Positions 49,362 through 56,913 of a stretch of 63,456 nt of DNA are shown here, piece after piece. The stretch lies in the IMG/VR virus record IMGVR_UViG_3300047558_000137, positions 310,859 through 374,314 of that record; one strand, written 5' to 3'. The stretch comes from a virus. The notes beneath the pieces were generated by a model that saw nothing but the letters and a program-made list of their open reading frames with translations, made no database searches and was not told where the DNA came from. Positions within the stretch are counted from its first letter, which is position 1. Every line of letters starts with the position of its first letter. Both the position numbers and the translations under genes were made by a program.

Positions 49362-49835
49362 TTAAGCGTATGCTACTTGTACAAAACCAGTTGTACCGGC
49401 GGCGTAATCTGTAACATATTTGTTACTAGTTGTTGCTGCGGCTAGGTGATAACGATATTTGTTACCAGACCAGTCCCATACAAATTTGTTAGTGATACGT
49501 GCTGCATAGAAAGTGCTTGCATCGGCCAATGTAACTAAAATGTACATTTGACCTGCGGCCAATGTACCAGAGTTAACTAGTTGACATTGTCCTGTACGTG
49601 TACCATCGGTTACTAAGAAATCTTTGCGACCTTTTTGTGCTTTAATAGAACCGTTACCAGATGATCCGCCAGTTAGAAAAACCTGTGGTTGAATCTGACG
49701 GCCAGTTTGGCTAGTTAGACCACCTGTACCACCTACGTAAGTACCAGCTGGAATTTGTGTTGGCATAACATAACGGTCATGCATCTGCCCGTTTGCAGAT
49801 TCTGTTTTTGTAATTTTTAATGCGCCTCTTGCCAT
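49362..49835 (-). CDS. Conserved virion-type protein (157 aa)
   Basis: 157 aa. The GSIKAQKGRKDFLVTDG, TAAGQMYI and ARITNKFVWD segments align by eye with the N-terminal domain of the PA14-type protein next to it, so the two probably assemble together. AAGGAG ribosome-binding site. It is preceded by a structured leader and a GTAAATA element. Confidence 0.6.
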   Translation of the reverse strand: MARGALKITKTESANGQMHDRYVMPTQIPAGTYVGGTGGLTSQTGRQIQPQVFLTGGSSGNGSIKAQKGRKDFLVTDGTRTGQCQLVNSGTLAAGQMYILVTLADASTFYAARITNKFVWDWSGNKYRYHLAAATTSNKYVTDYAAGTTGFVQVAYA

Positions 49836-49867
49836 TTTATTTCTCCTTAAGTTGGCGTTCTAGGCCT

Positions 49868-49917
49868 ACGCAGTGGCGCTGCGTAAACTCTCAATTAAGA
49901 GCGAACATTATATTTAC
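49868..49917 (-). promoter_or_regulatory. Late promoter and structured leader of the 157-aa gene
   Basis: GTAAATA at 49917-49911 is followed by a leader of about 75 nt containing a 6-bp hairpin (ACGCAG/CTGCGT, 49868-49884) upstream of AAGGAG. Confidence 0.5.
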
Positions 49918-50786
49918 CGTAATTTGGAGAAAAGATAGTCGGCCCAAAGTGCGTGTCCTGCAGAGTTAGGATGGCAGGTGCTGCCTTTGAGGTTGTATTC
50001 GCTAGTGCCCAGAAAGTTCCAACGTGTGCCCACACGATCCATGATATCTAAGAACTCAGCTTTACGAGTTACATCATCTTTAATAAACTTTTCAGTCAGA
50101 GGAGTAATGCTCATTTGCCCAATAAACGGCACAGGCTTTTGATAGTTGTCAAAGTCAACCCGATCCTGTATCACATCGCACCAGGTTTTATCTAATAGAA
50201 ATAGTTTAGGATTTTCTGCCCAACTATCTGTAAACGCCCTACTTACATACCAATCGATCATTGGATGTCTATTAAATATTGCTTCTAGATTGTTAAACAA
50301 GTATTGTTCAACTTGCACTAGAAATTGTTTGAGGCTGTTGCTTGAATCCCAGAATTTTGTATATTGCGGTGTTAGGTCTACTACACGGTTGTAAGTGGCT
50401 TCGCGTAGATCTTCTGTTAAGGTAATAACAACATGAACTTCTTTATAGTCGTAAAGATATGGTTCTATTGCTCCTAGCTGTTCTAGCATCCAATAGTTGC
50501 TACAGCCGGGTTTAGCAATATTAACCCAACTTGCGCCCATTTGATCTGCTAACTTACGCCCGAATATTTGTGTAAGGCGAACAGGATCGTCACTTGCCCG
50601 TTCCCAGTCGATGCAACCTAGGTGGTCTCCCCAGGTCCAGCTATCGCCTATTGTAATTAGTAATTTATCATTATGTATATCTTCGTGATACCATCGACGA
50701 TAGGTATACGGGTTAGCAGGGTCATAGTCTTTCTGTCGATGATCTATGGCCTGTTCAGGAGTCAACGATTGATAAAATTTATACAT
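49914..50786 (-). CDS. SGNH/GDSL hydrolase-like protein
   Basis: 290 aa. The nucleophile block GDSWTWG is at residues 47-53 (Ser49). A Gly block (KPGCSN), an ITLTED strand and a C-terminal HPNSAGH (His) complete the SGNH layout; the usual DxxH Asp is replaced (CHPNSAGH). Probably an esterase or acyl-/acetyl-transferase acting on glycans. It overlaps the next upstream gene by 8 bp. Confidence 0.68.
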   Translation of the reverse strand: MYKFYQSLTPEQAIDHRQKDYDPANPYTYRRWYHEDIHNDKLLITIGDSWTWGDHLGCIDWERASDDPVRLTQIFGRKLADQMGASWVNIAKPGCSNYWMLEQLGAIEPYLYDYKEVHVVITLTEDLREATYNRVVDLTPQYTKFWDSSNSLKQFLVQVEQYLFNNLEAIFNRHPMIDWYVSRAFTDSWAENPKLFLLDKTWCDVIQDRVDFDNYQKPVPFIGQMSITPLTEKFIKDDVTRKAEFLDIMDRVGTRWNFLGTSEYNLKGSTCHPNSAGHALWADYLFSKLR

Positions 50787-51765
50787 TGAATATTTTTTTT
50801 ATTCTATTGTCGTAAGGTATAACATTCAAACATCTTTGATTGTATATAAAGATATCTTGATAGTCATTATATAGTTTAGGAATGTCTAGTGTCAACAGTC
50901 TATTAAATTCTCTAGTTAATGCCGAGAATCTTTCGGCCGGATCTTCTATAGTATCAAAACTGTAATTAACAAATGGTGCTAGTTCAAAGCCTAGTTCTCG
51001 CACACGCTGTACACTACCAGGGTTAGCAAATGGTAAAATTATATGCCCTTTTACTAATGGATCGAATGTTTTTTCCGTTATGTGTATTAAATCTGATTCT
51101 ACACAATTACTTTCTACGTAGATACTTATGTAACTATCTAGATAAAAATGATTAGGCACTGGACTAAACGCACCAACTACACTTTCAGGTTCTAGAAACT
51201 TTCCTTGGCTGCGATTAGAAACGTAGCCATCTAGATCTTTTACAAAGTTATATAATTCTTTTCGCCAGCCGTATTCTCTACCTAGCAAACTCATGAACAT
51301 CTTAGATCTAGTGTTAATAAAATCTAAGTCAGGTAAGCGATAGCCTTGATATTTGTAGTGATGAAGATATAAGTTCTCTGGTACAGACTCTGTGTAATAG
51401 GCTTTAAATCTATTCCACATAAAATCCCATGCAATAACTTTTACGCCGTCTATTGCAAAATCAGGACTTTGATTTACAGTCAAATAATATTTGTTTGGAT
51501 GCTTAAACTCTGAAACAAATTTATAAAATCTTCTATGATCGTAATCACTTATATTAACTAGGTCGTAAAACACAACAGCACGAGATTCATCTGCTAAATG
51601 TGCGGCTGTAGTTTCCCATATTAACTTGTGTGTATTGTAATGGTCCACTAGTGGATAAAAGTACACATCGTTGGGTAGATTGTTTACGTCTAGTCCAAGT
51701 ATTTGTAAATGATAAGGTAGGTCGTCGCCTTCAATACCTTGTGTAACGTTCGGTATATAATGCAT
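50779..51765 (-). CDS. Glycosyltransferase-like protein, paralogue of 3,398-4,507
   Basis: 328 aa. ITEKTFDPLVKGHIILPFANPG (residues 229-250) with the following helix repeats the TEKT...PL...GH...P motif of the 369-aa protein at 3,398-4,507. The arrangement resembles the donor-binding half of GT10-type fucosyltransferases. It is sandwiched between two SGNH hydrolase genes with 8- and 35-bp overlaps, so the three products probably act on one glycan. Confidence 0.62.
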   Translation of the reverse strand: MHYIPNVTQGIEGDDLPYHLQILGLDVNNLPNDVYFYPLVDHYNTHKLIWETTAAHLADESRAVVFYDLVNISDYDHRRFYKFVSEFKHPNKYYLTVNQSPDFAIDGVKVIAWDFMWNRFKAYYTESVPENLYLHHYKYQGYRLPDLDFINTRSKMFMSLLGREYGWRKELYNFVKDLDGYVSNRSQGKFLEPESVVGAFSPVPNHFYLDSYISIYVESNCVESDLIHITEKTFDPLVKGHIILPFANPGSVQRVRELGFELAPFVNYSFDTIEDPAERFSALTREFNRLLTLDIPKLYNDYQDIFIYNQRCLNVIPYDNRIKKIFNV

Positions 51766-52441
51766 TGAGAATGTCTGCTATCTGTATGTGCCCTTGTTGA
51801 TTAGGGTGAAATAATTTGCCTAGAAAAAATTGATTAGTTGTTATATCGGGTAAACGGTATTCTTGTCCTGTTAGTAAGTATGTTATTGTGTCCCTAATAA
51901 CTGTACGCATACTAACAATGTCAATATATTTGCTCAAATCCACTGATTCAAAGTAACTAAAGAATAAACAGTCAATGTCGTTATTTTCACAATAGTTTTG
52001 AAATGCAAATATTGTTTGTGCTGCAACAAAACTATTATATTCATTGCACTCGACCATACGATACATTTCGCCGGCTAGAGTATTAAAATCTCTAACTACC
52101 TCCGGTGGTCTGCCTGACTGATGTATGTCGCCGGTGCGGTAATTTGCTTCAGGAGTAATATTAACAAATTCGTTTAATCTGTTGCTATAGGTTAGATATC
52201 GGGTGGGGCCAGACAATCCTACCATGAATATTTTTTTAGTATCTTGATACTGTTCTGCCTGTTGTATGTAGTCAAACAATTGAACTGTTAAATGCCCAAC
52301 ACCGCTAGCAGGACAACTTAAATTTAATGTTTCTGCGTTACGTTTTCTGCCTAGATGTGCTAACCAATTTTGTTCGTCGGGTCTATCTAGTTCTGATCCA
52401 AAAGTCCAACTATCGCCGAACCCTACTATTAGAGTTTTCAT
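51731..52441 (-). CDS. SGNH/GDSL hydrolase
   Basis: 236 aa. A clear GFGDSWTFG nucleophile block (Ser11), CPASGVGH (Gly/oxyanion block), GLSGPTR strand and C-terminal HPNQQGH. Likely removes or transfers acyl groups on a polysaccharide. The start follows CTAAGTA by 5 nt, with no ribosome-binding sequence, and lies just past the gp23 terminator. Confidence 0.72.
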   Translation of the reverse strand: MKTLIVGFGDSWTFGSELDRPDEQNWLAHLGRKRNAETLNLSCPASGVGHLTVQLFDYIQQAEQYQDTKKIFMVGLSGPTRYLTYSNRLNEFVNITPEANYRTGDIHQSGRPPEVVRDFNTLAGEMYRMVECNEYNSFVAAQTIFAFQNYCENNDIDCLFFSYFESVDLSKYIDIVSMRTVIRDTITYLLTGQEYRLPDITTNQFFLGKLFHPNQQGHIQIADILNALYTERYTRY

Positions 52442-52446
52442 AACAT

Positions 52447-52453
52447 TACTTAG
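52447..52453 (-). promoter_or_regulatory. Late-promoter variant CTAAGTA, 5 nt before ATG
   Basis: The minus strand reads GGCTAAGTA ATGTT ATG. One base differs from CTAAATA but the spacing is the same. Confidence 0.45.
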
Positions 52454-52459
52454 CCAACA

Positions 52460-52483
52460 AAAAAGGCTCCGAAGAGCCTTTTT
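52460..52483 (-). terminator. Strong terminator after gp23
   Basis: A 10-bp stem (AAAAAGGCTC/GAGCCTTTTT) with a tetraloop; T-runs on both strands. It isolates the capsid transcript. Confidence 0.85.
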
Positions 52484-52515
52484 GTCCTTCCCATCCCTTG
52501 GGTTGGTATTCCGAA

Positions 52516-53694
52516 TTACTGGAATGATAGGTTAGATACAGTGATCTCACCAACGTAGTCGCCAGCGTTACCTAGAGACGATGCTGTGTTTGTCAACTCA
52601 ACATAGCCGTAACGTGTCATGAACGATACTACTGGTTCGAATGTTGTTGGATCTAAAACAACACCAGAACTCATCAATGGGATGTATGGGCAATAGAATG
52701 CCGCTGCATCAGCTTCAGAAGAGCCTTTGTAACCAACTAGAACTGGTTGGCTGTCACCAGCGTAACCGTCTACATAAATCTTCATTGCACCGTTCAATGT
52801 ACCAACAAACTTAGTGTTTGTAGGTGCTTCGAATGTACCTTCTGTTGTACGAGCAAATGCAGAAGTAGTTGCAGATTGCAATACTGTCAATGCAGCTGGA
52901 CTTACAACTGCCCAGTTACCTGCGCCACGACGTGTACGTTGTGCGATCAAGTTAGCTGTACGGTTGATCAATACTGCTAGAGCAGCGTGTTCATCACCAA
53001 CGAATGTTGCTGTACCAGAAACGGCAGCTTGGTCGTATGCGTAGTCTGTAGCAGCCAACGCACGTAGAGAACCTAGGATCTCTTGGTCGATTTCAACTGT
53101 GATTTCTTGTGCCAAAGCAGCCATAATTTCAGCTTCAACGTCTAGACCGTGCATAGATTGTGCATCTTGTGCAGCTTCAAATGTCCAACGTGCTGACAAC
53201 TTACGTGTCTTAGCTTCAACAACTTGTTTCAAGATTTGAACGTTGATACGGTTACCTGCAACGCCTTCTAGGGCTGCGGTAGAAGTAGCTTGTCCAGTTG
53301 TGTTGCTACCAGAGTATGCAACAGCAATCTTGAATGGGCTCAATGCCTCGTCACCGGCTGTAGTACTTGTACCATAGCCGCTACCGTCAGCTACGCTATC
53401 AGCGTAACGAACACGTAGAGTGTGAATTTGTGCTACTGGGCCAGTCATTGGCTGAACGCCAACGATTTCGTTAGCAATAACAGTAGGCATAACACGACGG
53501 ATAACTGGTAGAATTACACGGTTAAGTGTAGCTACGTTACCTGCTTGAGTTGCGCCGCCTGATGCATTTTCTGCCAACATCTTGCGTGTGTTTTCTAAGA
53601 TCACACCCATAGTAGTGCGCTTAGATCCGTTTAAGCCTTCTAACAGGGCTTCTTTTGTTTCGCCCCAACGGCTTTCTAATAATGCTTGTGTCAT
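52516..53694 (-). CDS. 23: Major capsid protein gp23
   Basis: 392 aa, shorter than T4 gp23 (521). Recognisable by position after gp22 and by conserved stretches: NRVILPVIRRVMPTVIANE, VGVQPMTGPVAQI, ARWTFEAAQDAQSMHGLD and the terminal RYGYVELTN. An N-terminal pro-region probably ends at L40-A41-E42, matching the gp21 L/I-x-E cleavage rule. It builds the hexameric shell. CTAAATA promoter overlapping AGGAG, plus its own terminator, consistent with the highest expression in the phage. Confidence 0.92.
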   Translation of the reverse strand: MTQALLESRWGETKEALLEGLNGSKRTTMGVILENTRKMLAENASGGATQAGNVATLNRVILPVIRRVMPTVIANEIVGVQPMTGPVAQIHTLRVRYADSVADGSGYGTSTTAGDEALSPFKIAVAYSGSNTTGQATSTAALEGVAGNRINVQILKQVVEAKTRKLSARWTFEAAQDAQSMHGLDVEAEIMAALAQEITVEIDQEILGSLRALAATDYAYDQAAVSGTATFVGDEHAALAVLINRTANLIAQRTRRGAGNWAVVSPAALTVLQSATTSAFARTTEGTFEAPTNTKFVGTLNGAMKIYVDGYAGDSQPVLVGYKGSSEADAAAFYCPYIPLMSSGVVLDPTTFEPVVSFMTRYGYVELTNTASSLGNAGDYVGEITVSNLSFQ

Positions 53695-53709
53695 AATACC
53701 TTTTTCTCC

Positions 53710-53716
53710 TATTTAG
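53710..53716 (-). promoter_or_regulatory. Late promoter CTAAATA for gp23
   Basis: The minus strand reads CCTAAATA immediately followed by GGAGAAAAAGG and the ATG 15 nt downstream. A second TTAAATA lies 11 nt further upstream. Confidence 0.65.
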
Positions 53717-53719
53717 GGT

Positions 53720-54841
53720 TTATTTAAGCCCTGCTAAACGTTTGATTTCAAACACATTGTCTTGCGACTCTGTTTTTGCAACTTCAACGGCAGTTTTAGC
53801 AGTTTTATCACCAGTAACTTCTACTACACGACTTTCTGTCAACATAGCTGCTTTAGGGGCAGACTCTTTAACAGTAGTTGTATTATTTAGAACTGCTGGT
53901 AGATACTTTTCGTATGCACTCTGTAATTTATCAGTTTGCACACTTTCTAGTAAATCACGCATAACAGTGGCTTTTTCCTTGTTCAATGGCTTCAACATTT
54001 CTGCAAGTTTTTCCTTGCGTTCTGCTGATTCCTTGATAATGCGGATTTCTTTCTCTTTACTCTCAACTACGGCTTGTTTGCTTTCAATTACCTGAACTGC
54101 TTCAGACAATTTGTTAGTTACTTTAGCTACAGTAGCTTGTAACTCACGGATTTGCTTGTTCTCATTTAGATGAGTACCAGCGAATTCGCTTGCAAACGCT
54201 TCAAATAGACGACGACCAAACATGTTCTCACGAGCAACTTGGATGTCTTCTTTTAGTTGAGTCAACTCTGACTCTAACGAACTGGATACGGCCTCTTTAA
54301 CAGCCTGTGCAGATTGAGTAATGAACTTGCTTTGTAGTTCAGCTAGTTTAGCCTTACCTTCAGCAACAAGTTTAACCTTAGCTTCCACTACGGCACGCTT
54401 GTCTGATTCAAACTCTTTAATTTCTTCTGCCAGAGCGCGGATTACAAATTGTTCTAATTTGCCAACTGCATTTTCGTAAGTTTTACGATCTGCACGTAGT
54501 TCTTTGATTTCTTCGGCTAGTTTAGTAACCATGAAACTGTTGAACTTTTCTGCGCTTTCATTCATGTGTGACTTGAATTTCACACGATCTTCTGCTAATT
54601 TTTTCTTTTCGTCTGCGAACTCAGAAAGTTCAGCAGTGAGAGACTCAGTAACCATTTTGTCTAGAGCTTCAACCATAACTTGTTTGTCATGTTGGTAACG
54701 TTGTGCGAATTCTTCACGTAGCTCAGCACGTACAGATTCTTTAGCTTCGGCAATACGAGATTCCCAAGCCTCAGCAATAGCTGTGCGTGTGTCTTCGTTA
54801 ATAATTCCGTTATCCAACAATGGTTTGATAGCATCTAACAT
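53720..54841 (-). CDS. 22: Prohead scaffold protein gp22
   Basis: 373 aa (T4 gp22 is 269), nearly all helical, coiled coil, very rich in Glu/Lys/Ala, as expected for the prohead core. Between gp21 and gp23 as in T4. The C-terminus ends VFEIKRLAGLK, a motif shared with the 518-, 664- and 133-aa proteins. Several L-x-E sites would let gp21 degrade it during maturation. Confidence 0.82.
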   Translation of the reverse strand: MLDAIKPLLDNGIINEDTRTAIAEAWESRIAEAKESVRAELREEFAQRYQHDKQVMVEALDKMVTESLTAELSEFADEKKKLAEDRVKFKSHMNESAEKFNSFMVTKLAEEIKELRADRKTYENAVGKLEQFVIRALAEEIKEFESDKRAVVEAKVKLVAEGKAKLAELQSKFITQSAQAVKEAVSSSLESELTQLKEDIQVARENMFGRRLFEAFASEFAGTHLNENKQIRELQATVAKVTNKLSEAVQVIESKQAVVESKEKEIRIIKESAERKEKLAEMLKPLNKEKATVMRDLLESVQTDKLQSAYEKYLPAVLNNTTTVKESAPKAAMLTESRVVEVTGDKTAKTAVEVAKTESQDNVFEIKRLAGLK

Positions 54842-54855
54842 CTGGATATTTCTCC

Positions 54856-55494
54856 TTAAATTTTTAGGTCTTTGATGAGGCGTTTAACTTCCTCTTGCAA
54901 GTACTTTTGTACTCTTTGATTTTCCTTGGCTTCACGTGCCATTTCAAAAACCTGTTGCCCACCGCGCATATTCATTAAGCCCTCATAGATTGCTTTTGGA
55001 TATGCATTCGGAGCACTAGGTTGTGCTACGATGTCCACAGTAATGATTTCAAAATCACTAACGTGGCCTGATCCTTCATTAACATTACCTGATCCACGTG
55101 AACTTACACCTAGCTTAACACCGCTTGTTAGCATTGCTTCAACTAGATTGCCCATCGGAGTAGGTAATACTTTTAATTTTCCAAAACCACAAGGACCGTC
55201 CATCCACATTTTTTCAATCATGTGGCTAACACGGTCCAAGTTAATCTTTAAATCGTCTGGATGATCTAACTCACCCAATACGCTATAGCCCTCAGAAAGT
55301 TGGCTATTGATTGCGGTAACAGCTCGTTCAATTTCATGAACGGGATACACCCTTTGGTTAGCGTTCTTCACGCCACCTTGGATGAATATCCCTTCCATTT
55401 TAAGCGTCTTACCTTTTCCGTCAGCAGAGTCTTCGGATAAGACCTTAATCCCTGCCCGGTCAAAAGTTAAGTGCTCTTTTAGGTACAAAGCCAT
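54856..55494 (-). CDS. 21: Prohead protease gp21
   Basis: 212 aa, T4 gp21 size. GELDHPDD (H78) and LGVSSRGSG (S131/S132) carry the catalytic His and Ser of the herpesvirus-assemblin-type prohead proteases, and FEIITVDIVAQPSAPNAY follows as usual. It cleaves scaffold and capsid after L/I-x-E. AGGAAC ribosome-binding site and GTAAATA upstream. Confidence 0.9.
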   Translation of the reverse strand: MALYLKEHLTFDRAGIKVLSEDSADGKGKTLKMEGIFIQGGVKNANQRVYPVHEIERAVTAINSQLSEGYSVLGELDHPDDLKINLDRVSHMIEKMWMDGPCGFGKLKVLPTPMGNLVEAMLTSGVKLGVSSRGSGNVNEGSGHVSDFEIITVDIVAQPSAPNAYPKAIYEGLMNMRGGQQVFEMAREAKENQRVQKYLQEEVKRLIKDLKI

Positions 55495-55506
55495 TATCGT
55501 TCCTAA

Positions 55507-56562
55507 TTATTTACGGCCTGTGTTCTGTACTTGTACAGACTTCTTGGCTACTGGTACGCTACCGCTTGTAGTTTGGCCTTCTTTACCATGTTCAGTGCTA
55601 TATTCACCTTCTTTAGTTTTGAAAGCACCACCAGCTTTACCACCTGGAACGTTGATGTTACCAGATTTGATTTCGCCTTGGCCTTTTGTATATTCGTTGT
55701 TTGGTTTTGGTGTTGGCTTACCGTCAGCAGCTTCTTCGTTACCCTTACCGTTAACGATGTTACCGTTGTCACCACCAAAGTCAGCACCTGGGCCATTAGG
55801 AGATTTGCCGTTAATAGGAGCCTTCTTACCGGCTGCACCAACTGCATCACCTTCGCTAGCACCTGTTAGATTCATGTCTTGAATCTTGTCTACGTATTCG
55901 CGCATTAATTCTGCTGTAGACTTACGGCCTTCCATTTTACCGGAACCGCTCTTGCCAGATTGTGCAGAACCAGACTTACCTGATTGTGCGCTACCAGCTT
56001 TACCGCTAGCTGCTGATCCAGACTTGCCAGAACCTTTAGCAAATGGGTTTTCACCTTCTGCAATTGGATTTTCTTCACCAGCTGGCTCTTCTTCGCCACC
56101 GAATGGGTTTCCACCTTCTTCGCCACCTTGATCTGGCTCAACGTCACCAGCATTTAGCTCGTCGTCTCCACCTAGGATGCTGTCGAACTTAGCTAGCAAT
56201 TCGTCAACTTTGTCTTCGATTGTGCTAACTTTAGATTCTAGATCTTGTTCGCCGCCCATGTCGCCACCTGCGTCCATGCCGTGTTCACCATCAGCTGGGA
56301 AATCACCAGAAGCTTCGCCGTCATCGCCGGCTGCATCTAGATCAAATTCGCCTTCGCCTTCGCCCATAGCTTCTTCGTCAGCTAGTTGGTTGTTTAGGTC
56401 TTGTACTTGTGCGCCATGGATGTTTTCTTCCATAGACTCTTCGTCCATGATAGATTCATAAATGTCGCGGCTCTTTTCTACAACGATGTTATGGAAAAGC
56501 TCGCGAGCTTTTTCGTTTTCATCATTGATGATGTATTCAATTAGTTTTTCAAACTTGTTCAT
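55507..56562 (-). CDS. Prohead core-like acidic protein
   Basis: 351 aa. The N-terminal 40 residues (FEKLIEYIINDENEKARELFHNIVVEKSRDIYESIM) match a protein found between gp20 and gp21 in T4-like cyanophages, in the position of T4 core proteins gp67/gp68. The middle is very acidic and Gly-rich, followed by a Ser/Gly/Lys repeat tract (SGKSGSAQ repeats near residues 175-205) and a basic tail. Probably an internal core protein cleaved by gp21. Confidence 0.65.
   Translation of the reverse strand: MNKFEKLIEYIINDENEKARELFHNIVVEKSRDIYESIMDEESMEENIHGAQVQDLNNQLADEEAMGEGEGEFDLDAAGDDGEASGDFPADGEHGMDAGGDMGGEQDLESKVSTIEDKVDELLAKFDSILGGDDELNAGDVEPDQGGEEGGNPFGGEEEPAGEENPIAEGENPFAKGSGKSGSAASGKAGSAQSGKSGSAQSGKSGSGKMEGRKSTAELMREYVDKIQDMNLTGASEGDAVGAAGKKAPINGKSPNGPGADFGGDNGNIVNGKGNEEAADGKPTPKPNNEYTKGQGEIKSGNINVPGGKAGGAFKTKEGEYSTEHGKEGQTTSGSVPVAKKSVQVQNTGRK
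55508..55514 (-). promoter_or_regulatory. Late-promoter-like GTAAATA for gp21
   Basis: On the minus strand, 13 nt before the ATG at 55494, overlapping the stop of the core-like gene. Confidence 0.45.
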
Positions 56563-56595
56563 AAGAACTCCTTAATATGTTTGGCTTTGTAAAGT

Positions 56596-56602
56596 TATTT
56601 AC
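56596..56602 (-). promoter_or_regulatory. Late-promoter-like GTAAATA in a small inverted repeat
   Basis: TTTGTAAA ... TTTACAAA surrounds the element, 33 nt before the ATG at 56562. AAGGAG lies in the leader. Confidence 0.45.
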
Positions 56603-56659
56603 AAAACTATGTATATTTCGGGGTTAAATGGGTGTTTTTTGAAGGATTTTGCGGAATAA

Positions 56660-56893
56660 TTATAGAACGCCCGGTGCAGCACCTGGTTCTGGAGCAGGTG
56701 TGTATTGATTTGCAACGTCTTTTAATTTCTTCTCGTGCTCAAGTTTACGCACGTCATGACTGATTCGTAACTGGTGCAGGTGCCCTAGAGTAATACGGTT
56801 AGTACGGCTATCCGTGGGTTTCTTTACACTTTGGTCAGCTTTTTGGTCTTGATAACCATATGGTGCCGGATCAAATAATTCAGTTACAAACAT
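56660..56893 (-). CDS. Small head-region protein (77 aa)
   Basis: 77 aa, starting MFVTELFDP and with a basic helix (ITLGHLHQLRISHDVRKLEHEKKL). A similar small protein lies between gp20 and the core genes in T4-like cyanophages, a position corresponding to T4 gp67. The start is 5 nt after TTAAATA, with no Shine-Dalgarno sequence. Confidence 0.62.
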   Translation of the reverse strand: MFVTELFDPAPYGYQDQKADQSVKKPTDSRTNRITLGHLHQLRISHDVRKLEHEKKLKDVANQYTPAPEPGAAPGVL

Positions 56894-56898
56894 AATAC

Positions 56899-56905
56899 TA
56901 TTTAA
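56899..56905 (-). promoter_or_regulatory. Late promoter TTAAATA, 5 nt before ATG
   Basis: The minus strand reads TTAAATA GTATT ATG (start at 56893), the same GTATT spacer as at 12615. Confidence 0.6.
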
Positions 56906-56913
56906 CCTTTTGG

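Noticed and set aside
55531-56461. Alternative frames across the acidic core-like gene
   Set aside because: Low-complexity coding leaves several frames open; only the 351-aa frame has a ribosome-binding site and a conserved N-terminus.
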